64,000 nt of DNA from Branchiibius cervicis (GTDB lineage Bacteria; Actinomycetota; Actinomycetes; Actinomycetales; Dermatophilaceae), in assembly GCF_042661605.1 (NCBI RefSeq), contig NZ_JBHSWJ010000002.1, positions 3,038,001 to 3,102,000 of the forward strand. The letters run 5' to 3'. The first letter of the stretch is position 1; each line of letters starts with the position of its first letter. The notes under the pieces were generated by a model. The model was given only the letters and a program-made list of their open reading frames with translations, did no database searches and was not told the DNA's origin. The position numbers were made by a program, and so were the translations under genes. Shown here piece after piece: positions 36,278 through 45,973 of the stretch.

Positions 36278-36955
36278 GTGACCACGATCGCCCTGCCACC
36301 GGACATCGACCCGTCCTGGGCGCCGGCCCTCGAACCCGTTGCCGACAAGATCGCCGCGTGTGGCACCTTCCTTCGCGAAGAGATCGCCGCCGGACGGGGT
36401 TACCTGCCAGCGGGAGACGCGGTGCTCCGGGCGTTCCGGGTGCCGCTACCCGACGTACGCGTGTTGATCGTCGGACAGGACCCCTACCCCACCCCCGGTC
36501 ATGCGGTCGGGTTGTCGTTTTCCGTTGCACCGCAAGTCACACCCCTGCCGGCGTCACTGCGGAACATCTACAAGGAACTCATCGACGACCTGGGCGTCGA
36601 CCCGCCCAGCACCGGCGATCTGACCCCGTGGGCACAGCAGGGTGTCATGTTGCTCAACCGAGTGCTGACCGTGCGGCCGGGTGAACCGGGCAGCCATCGC
36701 GGCATCGGCTGGGAGCACGTCACGGCAGCCGCGATCCAGGCCCTCGCCCAGCGCGGCGGTCCGATGGTGGCGATCCTGTGGGGCCGCGACGCACGCAATC
36801 TGGCGGCCCATCTGGGTGAGGTTCCCACGGTGCAGAGTGCGCACCCTTCGCCCCTATCGGCGCACGGCGGCTTCTTCGGATCGAAGCCGTTCAGCCGCAC
36901 CAACGAACTCCTCACGGCGCAAGGCGCCGACCCCATCGATTGGAGTATCCCGTGA
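36278..36955 (+). CDS. ung: Uracil-DNA glycosylase
   Basis: 225 residues. The water-activating motif is GQDPYPTPGHAVGLSFSV with D68, the uracil-binding segment includes GVMLLNRVLTVRPGEPGSH, and the leucine/His loop is HPSPLSAHGGFFGSKPFS. This is the standard family 1 UDG, which removes uracil from DNA. The GTG at 36278 gives MTTIALPPDIDPSW. The stop overlaps the following SGNH gene by GTGA, and an unbroken chain of overlaps then leads toward modABC. Confidence 0.97.
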   Translation: MTTIALPPDIDPSWAPALEPVADKIAACGTFLREEIAAGRGYLPAGDAVLRAFRVPLPDVRVLIVGQDPYPTPGHAVGLSFSVAPQVTPLPASLRNIYKELIDDLGVDPPSTGDLTPWAQQGVMLLNRVLTVRPGEPGSHRGIGWEHVTAAAIQALAQRGGPMVAILWGRDARNLAAHLGEVPTVQSAHPSPLSAHGGFFGSKPFSRTNELLTAQGADPIDWSIP

Positions 36956-37758
36956 CCTGGTCCCGCTACGTCGCGATCGGCGACTCGTTCACCGAAGGGA
37001 TGAGCGACCCCGACCCGCAGGTGCCGGACAGGTACGTCGGGTGGGCCGACCGCCTCGCCGCTCACCTCTCCGCCAAAGCGGCTGCCGAGGGTCGTGACTT
37101 CGGCTACGCCAACCTCGCCGTTCGCGGCCGTCTGCTCGCGGACGTCGAGGGCCCGCAGCTCGACGCGGCGCTGGAGTTGCAGCCGGACCTGGTCAGCATC
37201 GTGGGCGGACCCAACGATCTGCTGCGCCCCGGGGCCGACATCGACGACCTCGCCGATCGGTTGGAAGCGGCCGTGGCGAAGATCCGGGCGACGGGTGCGG
37301 ATGTGCTGATGTCGACCACCGCCGACCCCGGGAACGCACCGGTGCTGAAACGGATCCGACCCCGCACCTCGGTCTTCACCGCGAACATCTGGGGTATCGC
37401 GCAGCGGCAGGGTGCCTACGTGCTGGATATGTGGAATCTGCGCGTGCTGCGCGATCCGCGGCTGTGGGCGACCGACCGGCTGCACCTGACCACGCAGGGG
37501 CACCAGAGGGTCGCCGCGCAGGCCGCATGGACACTTGGAGATCGGGACACCGAGCGGGACTGGGCGATACCGTTGCCGCCAGCACCTCCGCTGTCACGAC
37601 TAGCCGCGGTCCGCGGGCACGCAGCATGGGCTCAGGAGTACCTGGGACCGTGGGTCCAGCGTCGGCTCACGGGGCGTAGTAGTGGGGACAACGTGGCGCC
37701 GAAACGACCGGAGCTAACCCCGATCGATCTCCCCACCGATCAAGGAGAACCAGCATGA
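36952..37758 (+). CDS. SGNH/GDSL hydrolase, cytoplasmic
   Basis: A 268-residue SGNH hydrolase without a signal peptide. Block I is YVAIGDSFTEGMSDPDPQVP (catalytic Ser), block III is IVGGPNDLLRP and block V is ATDRLHLTTQGHQRVA (Asp/His). This subtype is common in actinobacteria as a cytosolic esterase of unknown substrate. The GTG at 36952 overlaps the ung stop, and its own stop overlaps modA (ATGA). The operon position suggests co-transcription with ung and the molybdate transporter but no clear metabolic link. Confidence 0.92.
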   Translation: MTWSRYVAIGDSFTEGMSDPDPQVPDRYVGWADRLAAHLSAKAAAEGRDFGYANLAVRGRLLADVEGPQLDAALELQPDLVSIVGGPNDLLRPGADIDDLADRLEAAVAKIRATGADVLMSTTADPGNAPVLKRIRPRTSVFTANIWGIAQRQGAYVLDMWNLRVLRDPRLWATDRLHLTTQGHQRVAAQAAWTLGDRDTERDWAIPLPPAPPLSRLAAVRGHAAWAQEYLGPWVQRRLTGRSSGDNVAPKRPELTPIDLPTDQGEPA

Positions 37759-38546
37759 GCTACCTCCCTACCCGCATCGCCGCCGCCGCAGCAGCCGGCA
37801 CCGTTCTGCTGGCCGGTTGCGGCTCGACGTCATCCTCGCCGGCGACCAACACCGGCACCAACACCTCGGCAGCGACGGGCAAGAAGACCGTGACGGTGCT
37901 GGCGGCGGCATCGCTGACCGAGGCGTTCAAGAAGATCGCGGACGAGGTGATGAAGCAGCATCCGGATCTGGATATCAAGATCAGCTTCGGCGCAAGTTCC
38001 ACGTTGGCGACGCAGTTGAACAACGGGGTCGACGCGGACATCATCGCGTTGGCCGACGAGAAGTCGAAGACGACCATCACCCCGTCGCTGATCGAGGGCA
38101 AGCCGACGCAGCTGTTCGCGACCAACCGGCTGGAGATCGCGACCCCGTCCGGCAACCCGGCGCACGTGACCGGCCTTGCCTCCCTGAGCAGTTCGTCCAT
38201 CGACACGGTCCTGTGCGCCAAGCAGGTGCCGTGCGGTCGCGCCGCCCAGACGGTGCTGACCAAGGCCAACGTCAACCCGCACGTCATCAGCTACGAAACC
38301 GATGTGAAGGCGACGCTGGCGAAGGTGAAGACCGGTGACGCGGACGCGGCGATCGTCTACCAGACCGACGTTTCCTCGGCCGGTTCGGCGGTGACCGGCG
38401 TCGTCATCCCGGAGGACCAGAACACCGTCACCAAGCTACCGATCGTGCAGCTGACCGACACCGAGGGCGCCAAGGAGTTCTACCAAGCCGTCACCTCCAG
38501 TGAGGGCCAGGACGTCCTGAAGAGCCTGGGCTTCGGCGCGGCCTGA
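37755..38546 (+). CDS. modA: Molybdate ABC transporter substrate-binding protein
   Basis: A 263-residue lipoprotein with signal and lipobox TVLLAGC, then a Ser/Thr-rich linker. The binding domain begins VTVLAAASLTEAFKKIADEV with the Ser-containing oxyanion-binding element, followed by KISFGASSTLATQLNNGVDA and DADAAIVYQTDVSSAG (conserved Tyr region). ModA delivers molybdate, or possibly tungstate, to ModBC. The ATG overlaps the SGNH stop. modB follows 9 bp downstream. Confidence 0.95.
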   Translation: MSYLPTRIAAAAAAGTVLLAGCGSTSSSPATNTGTNTSAATGKKTVTVLAAASLTEAFKKIADEVMKQHPDLDIKISFGASSTLATQLNNGVDADIIALADEKSKTTITPSLIEGKPTQLFATNRLEIATPSGNPAHVTGLASLSSSSIDTVLCAKQVPCGRAAQTVLTKANVNPHVISYETDVKATLAKVKTGDADAAIVYQTDVSSAGSAVTGVVIPEDQNTVTKLPIVQLTDTEGAKEFYQAVTSSEGQDVLKSLGFGAA

Positions 38547-38555
38547 TCGGCCGCT

Positions 38556-39346
38556 GTGGCCGGCAGCCACGGGCGTAGTCCTTTCGCAGCCCACTAGCGC
38601 TTCTGGCGCTAGTGGGCTTGGCGTTGCTGGCCATTCCGCTGGCGTCGTTGCTGATCCGCGTGTCGTGGACGACGCTGGGGCCCGACCTGCAGACCGCCGG
38701 CGCCAAGGACGCCATCTGGCTCTCGATCCGCACCACCTTGACGACCGTCGTGCTCTGTCTGCTTCTGGGTACGCCGCTGGCCTGGGTCCTCGCCCGCAGC
38801 GAGGGCCGCTGGGTGCCCTGGGTGCGTGCGGTCGTCACGGTCCCGCTGGTCCTGCCGCCGGTCGTCGGCGGTGTGGCGTTGCTCCTGGCGTGGGGCAGGA
38901 CCGGTGTGATCGGCGGTCCGCTGTACGACTGGTTCGGCTGGCGGTTGCCCTATAACTGGTCGCGGGTGGTGCTGGCCGAGGTCTTCGTCGCGCTGCCGTT
39001 CTTCGTGCTCGCGGTAGAAGGTGCGATGCGGTCCCTGGACCCGCGCTACGACGACATTGCCTCGACCCTCGGCGCTACTCCGACGAGGACCTTCACCCGG
39101 GTCGTCATCCCGCAGGTGCTGCCGGGCATCGCCGCCGGGGCGATGCTGGCGTGGGCACGCGCACTGGGTGAATTCGGGGCGACCCTCACCTTCGCCGGGT
39201 CGTTCCCGGGGACCACGATGACCGCACCATTGGCCGTCTACCAGGCGCTGGACGTCGACCAGAACGCGGCCAACGCGCTGGCTATCGTGATGCTGTTGGT
39301 GTGCGTGCTGGTGCTGGGGGCGCTGCGCGGGAAGTGGCTGCGATGA
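38556..39346 (+). CDS. modB: Molybdate ABC transporter permease (one frame break)
   Basis: 263 residues after repair, the normal ModB length. The GTG at 38556 begins VAGSHGRSPFAA, and one added C in the CCC run 38590-38592 continues PLALLALVGLALLAIPLASL into the main frame. Without it the gene would have to start at GTG 38612 and lack part of TM1. The inner-membrane permease signature is ASTLGATPTRTF with the EAA-loop region VVIPQVLPGIAAGAMLAWAR, then ALGEFGATLTFAGSFPGTT, the classical ModB sequence. The stop overlaps modC by ATGA. Confidence 0.92.
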
Positions 39347-40379
39347 GCGTGTTCATCGACGGCCGGGTCGAGCAGGGTTCGTTCGACCTGGAGGTGGCGC
39401 TGGCTTTCGAATCCGGCAGGGTGACAGGCATTCTGGGCCCGAACGGCTCGGGCAAGACAACCCTGTTGCGAGCCATCGCCGGCCTCACCTTCCTGACGAG
39501 CGGATCGCTGACCGTCGACGGTGCTGACTGGAAATCGCTCGCGCCGCAAGACCGCTCGGTCGGTCTGGTGCTCGCCGACCCCGTGCTCTTCCCCCACCTC
39601 AACGCCACCGACAACGTGGCCTTCGGGCCGCGATCGCGCGGTGTGGCAGCCTCGACCGCCCGTGAACGTGCGCTGGAGGAGCTCGACGCCCTCGGGATCG
39701 CCGACCTCGCCGGCCGCAAGCCCAAGGCACTCTCCACCGGGCAGGCGCAGCGCGTGGCGTTGGCCCGGGCGTTGGCCACCGACCCGAAGGTGCTGTTGCT
39801 GGACGAGTCCCTCGCCGGTCTGGATCCGCAGACGAGGACCACTGTGCGCGGCGTACTCGCTTCTCGTCTGGCGCATTTCGACGGGACGACGATCATGGTC
39901 ACGCACGATCCGGTGGACGCATTGACCCTGGCCGACGAGTTGGTCTTCCTGGAGGACGGGCGACTCACCCAGCGCGGCACCCCGGCGCAGGTGTCGGCTG
40001 CCCCGCGATCGACGTACGCCGCGACCCTGGTCGGTCTGAACCTGCTGCCCGGCAACGCGACCGGGGACGGTCTGGTGGCCACCGGACTGGGTGAGGTGCG
40101 CACCACCTCCGAGGTGGTCGGAGGCTGCTGGATCAGCATCCGGCCCAATGCGGTGTCGCTGTGGCACTCACCCCCTCTGGCTCGCCGCGCAACACGTGGC
40201 AGATGACGGTCACGGGGGTTGAGGTGATCGGCCAGACGGCTCGAATCATGTTGTCCGCCAACGACAGTCGCCTGGTCGCGGAAGTGACGACGCTGGCCGT
40301 CAACGAGCTGGGGCTGGTAGCCGGCGCGCCCGTATGGGCCAGCGTGAAGGCGACCGAGATCGACTGCTATCCCCGCTGA
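39343..40379 (+). CDS. modC: Molybdate ABC transporter ATP-binding protein with TOBE/Mop domain (one frame break)
   Basis: 345 residues after repair. Walker A is LGPNGSGKTTLL, the signature LSTGQAQR, Walker B VLLLDESLAGLD and the switch HDP in VTHDPVDAL. The signature has LSTGQ where most members have LSGGQ. The frame breaks at the C5 run 40171-40175; one added C joins VSLWHSPP to SGSPRNTWQMTVTGVEVIG, which is the molybdate-sensing TOBE/Mop domain (to residue 345). That domain binds molybdate and regulates transport in homologues. The gene ends 4 bp from the convergent deacetylase gene. Confidence 0.92.
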
Positions 40380-40383
40380 CCGG

Positions 40384-41193
40384 TCACGGAAGGCGGGTCA
40401 TCGAGAAACCCCGGGCGCGCAGTTGCGGCAGCAGCCAGCCGATCGCGTCCAGCTCGGCGTCGTTGACCGACGAGCGACCGTCGTGGGACAGGATGATCAT
40501 CCCCGACGAGGCGTGGTCGAGCGCGGCCTGCGCTTCCTGGCGACTGCCGCCGGTGCGGTGCGACCACAGGACGACCTCGTCGAGACCGGCCTGGTGCGCG
40601 GCCCACAGGACCGGTGCGTCGAGGCGCCCGTACGGCGGTCGCATCCGTGTCGGGCTGACCCCGGTGATCTCGGTGATGGCGTGTCGCGTCGTACTCAGGA
40701 TGCCGGCCAGCTGCGCGGGCTCGAGGGTCGTCATGTCGGTGTGGTCACCGCCGTGGACCCCGATCTCGTGGCCGGCATCATGCACCTGCCGGACCACGTC
40801 GGGGTGGCCCTTGATGAACTCGTGCAACATGAAGAAGGTCGCGGTCGCATCGTTGCGGTGCAGGGTGTCCAGGATCCTGGGCGTCCACACGGGCGAGGGG
40901 CCGTCGTCGAAGGTCAGGTGAGCGGTCAGCGTCGGCGGCGCTTCGGTGTGCCAGGTGATGCGCACGCTCATCGGCGCGGTGACGGTGTCCGGCATCGGCG
41001 AGACGCGGTAGGTCGGCGATCGGTAGGTCACGACTTCGTCGGTCGCGGTTGCAGTGCCGGCAGCACTGACGACGGCGATCCCGGTACCGCCGAGGATGGC
41101 GGCGCGCCGGCTCAATCCGCGGCGACGGCCCTCATTGGCCTCCGGCGTGATTTCCACCCGCGAAGGATATGCCCGCAATCGCAAAGGGAACAC
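40384..41193 (-). CDS. Secreted polysaccharide deacetylase (NodB-type), probable Tat substrate
   Basis: 269 residues. The N terminus has a twin-arginine-like signal RRRGLSRRAAILGGTGIAVV. The NodB domain has motif 1 LTFDDGPSP (catalytic base and metal Asp), motif 2 HEIGVHGGDHTD (two metal His), motif 3 MRPPYG, and the motif 5 region GMIILSHDG. Such carbohydrate esterase 4 enzymes deacetylate chitin, peptidoglycan GlcNAc or exopolysaccharide. The external location and lack of a carbohydrate-binding domain leave cell-wall modification as the likely role. Confidence 0.9.
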   Translation of the reverse strand: MFPLRLRAYPSRVEITPEANEGRRRGLSRRAAILGGTGIAVVSAAGTATATDEVVTYRSPTYRVSPMPDTVTAPMSVRITWHTEAPPTLTAHLTFDDGPSPVWTPRILDTLHRNDATATFFMLHEFIKGHPDVVRQVHDAGHEIGVHGGDHTDMTTLEPAQLAGILSTTRHAITEITGVSPTRMRPPYGRLDAPVLWAAHQAGLDEVVLWSHRTGGSRQEAQAALDHASSGMIILSHDGRSSVNDAELDAIGWLLPQLRARGFSMTRLP

Positions 41194-41206
41194 ACAGGCG
41201 GCATTC

Positions 41207-42262
41207 TTACGCCGACCGGTACGCCGCTATTTCGTCCCGGACCGCCGCCGCGAAGGCGTCGACGTCGTCCTCGGTGGTGTCCCAGGAGCACATCCACCGG
41301 ACTTCGCCCGTGACCTCGTCCCAGAAGTAGAACCGGAACGTCTCCGTCAGCTTCAGCGACACCTCCTGCGGCAGAACGGCGAACACCGCATTGGCCTGTG
41401 TCGGCCGTGGCAGCGTGACCACGTCGCTCACGGCCGCAGCCAGTCGCGTCGCCATCTCGTTCGCGTGCTGAGCCGACCGCAGGTAGAGGTCATCGCTCAG
41501 CAGGGCGAGTAGCTGCGCGGACAGGAAGCGCATCTTCGAGGCAAGCTGCATCGACTGCTTGCGCAGGAAGACGATTCCGTGCACCGCCGCCGGGTTGAGC
41601 ACCACGACGGCCTCCGCCCCGAGCAGGCCGTTCTTGGTGCCGCCGAAGGACAGGATGTCCACGCCGGTGTCGGTGATCAGTTCGGCCAGCGACACCCCGA
41701 GCGAGGCCACCGCGTTGCTGATCCGTGACCCGTCGACGTGCAGCACCAGATCATGGGCATGCGCCCACGTCGCGATCTGCCGGATCTCCTCCACGGTGTA
41801 GGCGGTGCCGAGCTCGGTGGTCTGGGTAATCGACACCGCACCGACCGGAGCGGCATGCTCATCCCCCACCCGCAGCGGGAACGCCTCGAGCAGTTGCGGG
41901 GTCAACTTCCCGTCCGGTGTCGGGATGGTCTTGAGCTTGAGGTGACCCACACTCTCCGGCGCCGCACCCTCATCGACGTTGATGTGCGCGGTCTCCGCAC
42001 AGATCACCGACTCCCAGCGGTGCGTGACCGATTGCAGCGCAACGACGTTGGCCCCGGTTCCATTGAAGACCGGGAACACTTCAACCGGCGCTTCGAACAG
42101 CTCCGCCATCCGCTCACGCAGCGCCGCGGTGTAGTCGTCCTCGCCGTAGGCCACCTGATGGCCGCCGTTGGCGGCGGCCAGGGCATCGAGCACCTCGGGA
42201 TGCACCCCGGCATAGTTATCACTGGCGAATCCGCGCGCCGACGCGTCGTGCAGGGAAGTCAT
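41207..42262 (-). CDS. Threonine aldolase-family PLP enzyme (low-specificity type)
   Basis: A 351-residue fold-type I PLP enzyme of the beta-eliminating lyase group: FASDNYAGVHPEVLDALAAA at the start, cofactor His in CAETAHINVDEGAAP, the Asp/Arg pair in LHVDGSRISNAVAS and the Schiff-base Lys in LSFGGTKNGLLGAEAVVV. It resembles low-specificity L-threonine aldolase, which cleaves L-threonine or L-allo-threonine to glycine and acetaldehyde. It is the last gene of an operon with a DUF6421 protein and an SDR, starting 10 bp after the SDR stop, so the physiological substrate may be another beta-hydroxy amino acid. Confidence 0.9.
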   Translation of the reverse strand: MTSLHDASARGFASDNYAGVHPEVLDALAAANGGHQVAYGEDDYTAALRERMAELFEAPVEVFPVFNGTGANVVALQSVTHRWESVICAETAHINVDEGAAPESVGHLKLKTIPTPDGKLTPQLLEAFPLRVGDEHAAPVGAVSITQTTELGTAYTVEEIRQIATWAHAHDLVLHVDGSRISNAVASLGVSLAELITDTGVDILSFGGTKNGLLGAEAVVVLNPAAVHGIVFLRKQSMQLASKMRFLSAQLLALLSDDLYLRSAQHANEMATRLAAAVSDVVTLPRPTQANAVFAVLPQEVSLKLTETFRFYFWDEVTGEVRWMCSWDTTEDDVDAFAAAVRDEIAAYRSA

Positions 42263-42272
42263 GGAGACAAGG

Positions 42273-42965
42273 TCACCACACGGCGCCGTTGATCTCGGCG
42301 GCGGGGCGATCCCACAGCCCGATCAACTGCGCGGCCAACTCGTCGACGTCGGTGAAATTCTTGTACGCCTTCGACGGGTTGGCTTCCCGCATCGCAGGGG
42401 TGACCAGCGCCATGATCCGAATGACCGACGCCGCAGCCACGAGATCCTCCTGGCTGCGGGCGAACGAGTCGGCCACCGACCGGGTCCAGGACTCGGCGGC
42501 TGCCTTCGCCGCGGCGTACGGCGCATTGGTCGCCGTCGGCTTGGCCACCGACGTCGACGACACGATCGCCAGACGCCCCCGCGGACTGGCCGTCAACGCA
42601 TCGTGTAGCGCGCGCGACGTGTGCTGCAGGGTGCGGATCAGGTTCTGCTCCAGCCAGTCCCAGTCGGCCAGGTCGGTCTCGACGATGCCTTTGCCGCCGC
42701 GCCAGCCGCCGACCAGGTGCAGCAACCCGTCCACGTGGCCGTAGGTCTCGACCAGTTCGTGCCCCCACGCCAACGTGGCGGACTCATCGGACAGATCGAC
42801 CACCGAGGGTACGACGCCCGGGGCTTCCAGCGCGGCGAGCCGGTCCGCGGAGCGACCGACCGCGACGACCGTGGCACCGGCCTGCGCTGCGGCGCGCGTC
42901 GCAGCGCGACCGAGATCACCGGCCGCGCCGGCGACCACGACGACGAGTCCGGACAGATCCGTCAC
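42273..42965 (-). CDS. SDR-family oxidoreductase
   Basis: A 230-residue short-chain dehydrogenase. The cofactor motif is AGAAGDLGRA near residues 12-21, the NAG-equivalent loop is LLHLVGGWRGG, and the catalytic residues are Ser in AIVSSTSVAK and Y-x3-K in PYAAAKAAAESW. The C terminus is short (PAAEINGAVW). The GTG start overlaps the DUF6421 stop (GTGA), and the threonine aldolase-like gene follows. A partner pathway is implied by the layout but not identified. Confidence 0.88.
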   Translation of the reverse strand: MTDLSGLVVVVAGAAGDLGRAATRAAAQAGATVVAVGRSADRLAALEAPGVVPSVVDLSDESATLAWGHELVETYGHVDGLLHLVGGWRGGKGIVETDLADWDWLEQNLIRTLQHTSRALHDALTASPRGRLAIVSSTSVAKPTATNAPYAAAKAAAESWTRSVADSFARSQEDLVAAASVIRIMALVTPAMREANPSKAYKNFTDVDELAAQLIGLWDRPAAEINGAVW

Positions 42966-45086
42966 GCGGCGACCACCTGCGCGGCCGGAGCGATACCTGT
43001 GATCCCGCGGGTGGACTCGATGACCGGGGCCATCTTCTTGCGCAATGACTCGTAGAAGACGTTGAGCGGGAACTCATCGGGCTGCACGAGATCCACCAGC
43101 GCCTTGACCGGGCCGTCGAGCGGCAGGTTCTCGGCGCCCTTGGCCCACGCGGAGGCGGGGTGCGGCGCGACGTACGTCGTGACGAACTCGTACGACGCCA
43201 GCCAGTGGCCGACGCGCGAACGGTCGATCCCGTTGCGGTAGAGCGTTTCCACTTCTTCACACAGCTGCACGATGACCGACGGCACCCGGCGCCAGTCGAA
43301 GGACAACCGGTTGTCGGTCCAGCGCAGCGCGTCGTGCTTGTGCAGGTAGGCGAACATCAGCTGCCCGCCCAGCCCGTCGTAGTTGCGCACCCGGTCGCCG
43401 GTGATCGGGAACCGGAAGAGGCGGTCGAAAAGCACTGCCAATTGGACGAATCGGGCGTACGGCTGCCCCTCGTCCTCCAGGATGACGGCCTGCCGGAAGG
43501 TGTTCAGGTCGCAGCGCAACTCCTCCAGCGCATACATCCAGAACGGCATCCGCTGCTTGATCATGAACGGGTCGAAGGGCAGGTCGCCGTGACTGTGCGT
43601 GCGGTCGTGGATCAGGTCCCACATCGCGAAGGTCTCCTGCGCAAGGGACTGCGAAGCCAGCAACCGCTCCCCTCCGGCGGCAGATCCAGCGACAGGAGCG
43701 ACGAAGCGGCGGTCACGACCTCGCGGAAGCGGGCGCCCTCGCGGTCGCAGAAGATCGCACCCCAGTGGAACTTCGGAACCTCCCGCACCGCAACGGTCTC
43801 CGGGAAGAGAACCGCCGAGTTGGTGTCGTAGCCGGGCGTGAAGTCGATGAAGTTCACCGGCAGGAACATCGTGTTGTCGTAGGTCGCCTCGACCTCACCC
43901 AGCCACGAGGGCCACATGACCTTGATCAGGAGCGCCTCGAAGACCCGGTCGGGATTGCCGTTCTGGGTGTACATCGGGAAGAGCACCAGGTGCTCGATCC
44001 CGTCCTGCCGGCACAGGTCCGGGCGGAAGATCACGAGCGAGTCGAGGAAGTCCGGCTTGCCGAATCCTTCGTCCCGCCAGCGGGCGAGATCCCCAGGCAG
44101 GGCGGCGAGGTAGTCCGCGTCGTGCGGGAAGTGCGGGGCGAGTTCGGCTACTCGATCGATCATGATCTGGACCAGCTCGGCCGCCCGGGTCACGTCGTAC
44201 GTCGATGCATCGATCGAACCGTCCTTGGCCTGCATCAGGCGCAACTCCTCGACCGCGTCCTTGAGCGCGAACCAGGCCGGGGATGACGCGATCTGGCTGG
44301 GCGCGACGGGAGCGGCAACCCGGCGGCCGGCCGCCGATGCCCAGGTCACGACGTTGGTCCAGAACCGCTTGTGGTCCAGTTCGCCGATGCTGTCGTCGCC
44401 GACCAGGTCCGAGTCCGCAACAACGACAACGCGTCCGGCGTCCACGCGCGCGGCGATTGCCAGCGCTTCATGCGCGGGGTACGCCGAGCCACTGGTCCGC
44501 GCCAGGACCGTCACGTCTGCGTCGGCGGAGGTTTCGATCACTCCAGCCCGATAGAAGCACAACTCGCCGACACCGGCCAGCAGTCCCTGGCCCAGTCCTC
44601 CGGCGACCTCGCCGAGTACCCAGGTGGCGTTGCCCTGGTGGCGCCGTCCACCGTCAGCGCTCTCGTGGACCAGCGTGCTACGCACGTGCAACCCGAAACG
44701 GGCCAGCAACTCGTTGACGTTGTTGCCGTGGGTGTCCTGGTCGCATTCGGCCAGCACCACCAGCCCCCGCCGGCTCGCACGAAGGACTCGATGGCGTCGA
44801 TTTCCGAAGCGCCGAAGACCGGGGGCAGCGAGCCGGCAACCCGCTCGGACGCCGCTTGCGCGGGGTGGGCGATCACGTAGACATCCGCGTCGCGAAGTTG
44901 CGCACCATCGACCGCGCCTTCGCGGCGCGCGACCACCTGTAGTCCCCGGGCGCGCAGGGCGTCAGCGGCCAGATGCAAGGAAGCGTCGGCCGGGTTGGCC
45001 GGGTTCATCGCCGCGGCCTGTGCCCGGTCCAGCGCCCACGCACTGCTGTGGGCTTGCTCGACCAGGACGGTGGGGAACTCACTCAT
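42962..45086 (-). CDS. DUF6421 family protein with N-terminal amidotransferase-like region (two frame breaks)
   Basis: 708 residues after repair. Residues 1-230 look like a class I glutamine-amidotransferase-like fold without a clear nucleophile (IESFVRAGGGLVVLAECDQD, VDAGRVVVVADSDLVGDD). The remainder matches actinobacterial DUF6421: LPGDLARWRDEGFGKPDFLD, FTPGYDTNSAVLFPETVAVR, MWDLIHDRTHSHGDLPFDPF and NYDGLGGQLMFAYLHKHDAL. The frame breaks at C5 44764-44768 and C4 43669-43672, and one base at each restores continuity. The conserved His/Asp-rich HDRTHSHGD suggests a metal site. Function is unknown. It is the first gene of an operon with an SDR and a threonine aldolase-like enzyme. Confidence 0.8.
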
Positions 45087-45300
45087 GGCGACCTCCGGAA
45101 TTCGCGATGGTTGACGGACGATGACGGCTGCACTTCGCGGCGGCGCGCAAGATTTGCTGTGGAGATCAGGTTAACCAGAAATCCTTACGGAAAGCTAACG
45201 CAGAACGAACAGATCCCTCACGCCTCGACCGGTGCGCCGCAAGGCAGGTCACGTACAGCGAGTGCCTATGGATCCGGGGACAGGCCCTAGACTGAAACCC

Positions 45301-45870
45301 ATGTCATTGAACGTTCTACAAGTTGTCACGGTCAGCACCCGCCCGGGCCGGATCGGCGGCCCGATCGCCGATTGGTTCATCGGGGCCGCCCGCAAGCACG
45401 GGGGCTTCGAGGTGGATCCGGTCGACCTGGCCGAACTCGATCTGCCGATGATGGACGAGCCGAACCACCCCCGCCTCCAGCAGTACACCAAGGACCACAC
45501 CAAGGCCTGGGCGGCGCGGGTCGAGCGGGCGGACGCGTTCGTCTTCGTCTCCCCCGAATACAACTTCGGGATCGCCGCACCGTTGAAGAACGCACTGGAC
45601 TACCTGCACAAGGAGTGGGCCTACAAGCCGGCGTCCTTCGTCAGTTACGGCGGGGTGTCCGGCGGGCTGCGCGCCGTCCAGATGGCCAAGCAGATCATCA
45701 CCACCCTCGGGATGTACGCCATCCCGCAGCAGGTCATCATCCCCTTCGCCATGAAGCAGATCGCCGACGGCGTCTTCACACCCAACGACGAGCAGGCGGC
45801 GTCCGCGACGATCGTGCTGGACGAGTTGCTCAAGGTCACTGACGCCCTGGCGCCCCTGCGCAGCAACTGA
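45301..45870 (+). CDS. NADPH-dependent FMN reductase family protein
   Basis: A 189-residue flavodoxin-fold reductase. The FMN phosphate loop is VSTRPGRIGGPIADW (about 9-23) and the isoalloxazine loop is FVSPEYNFGIAAPLKNALDY; YGGVSGGLRAVQ lies near the flavin. Homologues reduce quinones, azo dyes or chromate with NAD(P)H. ATG 45301 is 215 bp from the divergent DUF6421 gene. A strong hairpin follows the stop by three bases. Confidence 0.92.
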   Translation: MSLNVLQVVTVSTRPGRIGGPIADWFIGAARKHGGFEVDPVDLAELDLPMMDEPNHPRLQQYTKDHTKAWAARVERADAFVFVSPEYNFGIAAPLKNALDYLHKEWAYKPASFVSYGGVSGGLRAVQMAKQIITTLGMYAIPQQVIIPFAMKQIADGVFTPNDEQAASATIVLDELLKVTDALAPLRSN

Positions 45871-45873
45871 CTT

Positions 45874-45924
45874 TTGGAGCGGGTTTCACCCGGAATCACG
45901 AATCCCGGGTAAAACCCGCTCCAA
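45874..45924. terminator. Bidirectional terminator hairpin
   Basis: TTGGAGCGGGTTTCACCCGG (45874-45893) pairs with CCGGGTAAAACCCGCTCCAA (45905-45924) with one internal mismatch and a loop of about 11 nt. It sits immediately after the FMN reductase stop and 50 bp from the convergent aldo/keto reductase stop. The long stem with A/T inside it is the clearest terminator-like structure in the window. Confidence 0.75.
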
Positions 45925-45973
45925 CAACGACGGTGGGTTGTCCAGCACGCAGAGCGCGCGTACGTCGTCCCTA

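Noticed and set aside
34428..36530. A single 700-residue decarboxylase-membrane fusion protein
   Set aside because: The join runs through out-of-frame Arg-rich sequence. Repairing the C4 run at 34995-34998 ends the decarboxylase at 34915, and the membrane protein has its own GTG at 34886.
38612..39346. modB starting at GTG 38612
   Set aside because: This would remove the first part of TM1. The GTG at 38556 with one added C gives a standard ModB N terminus.
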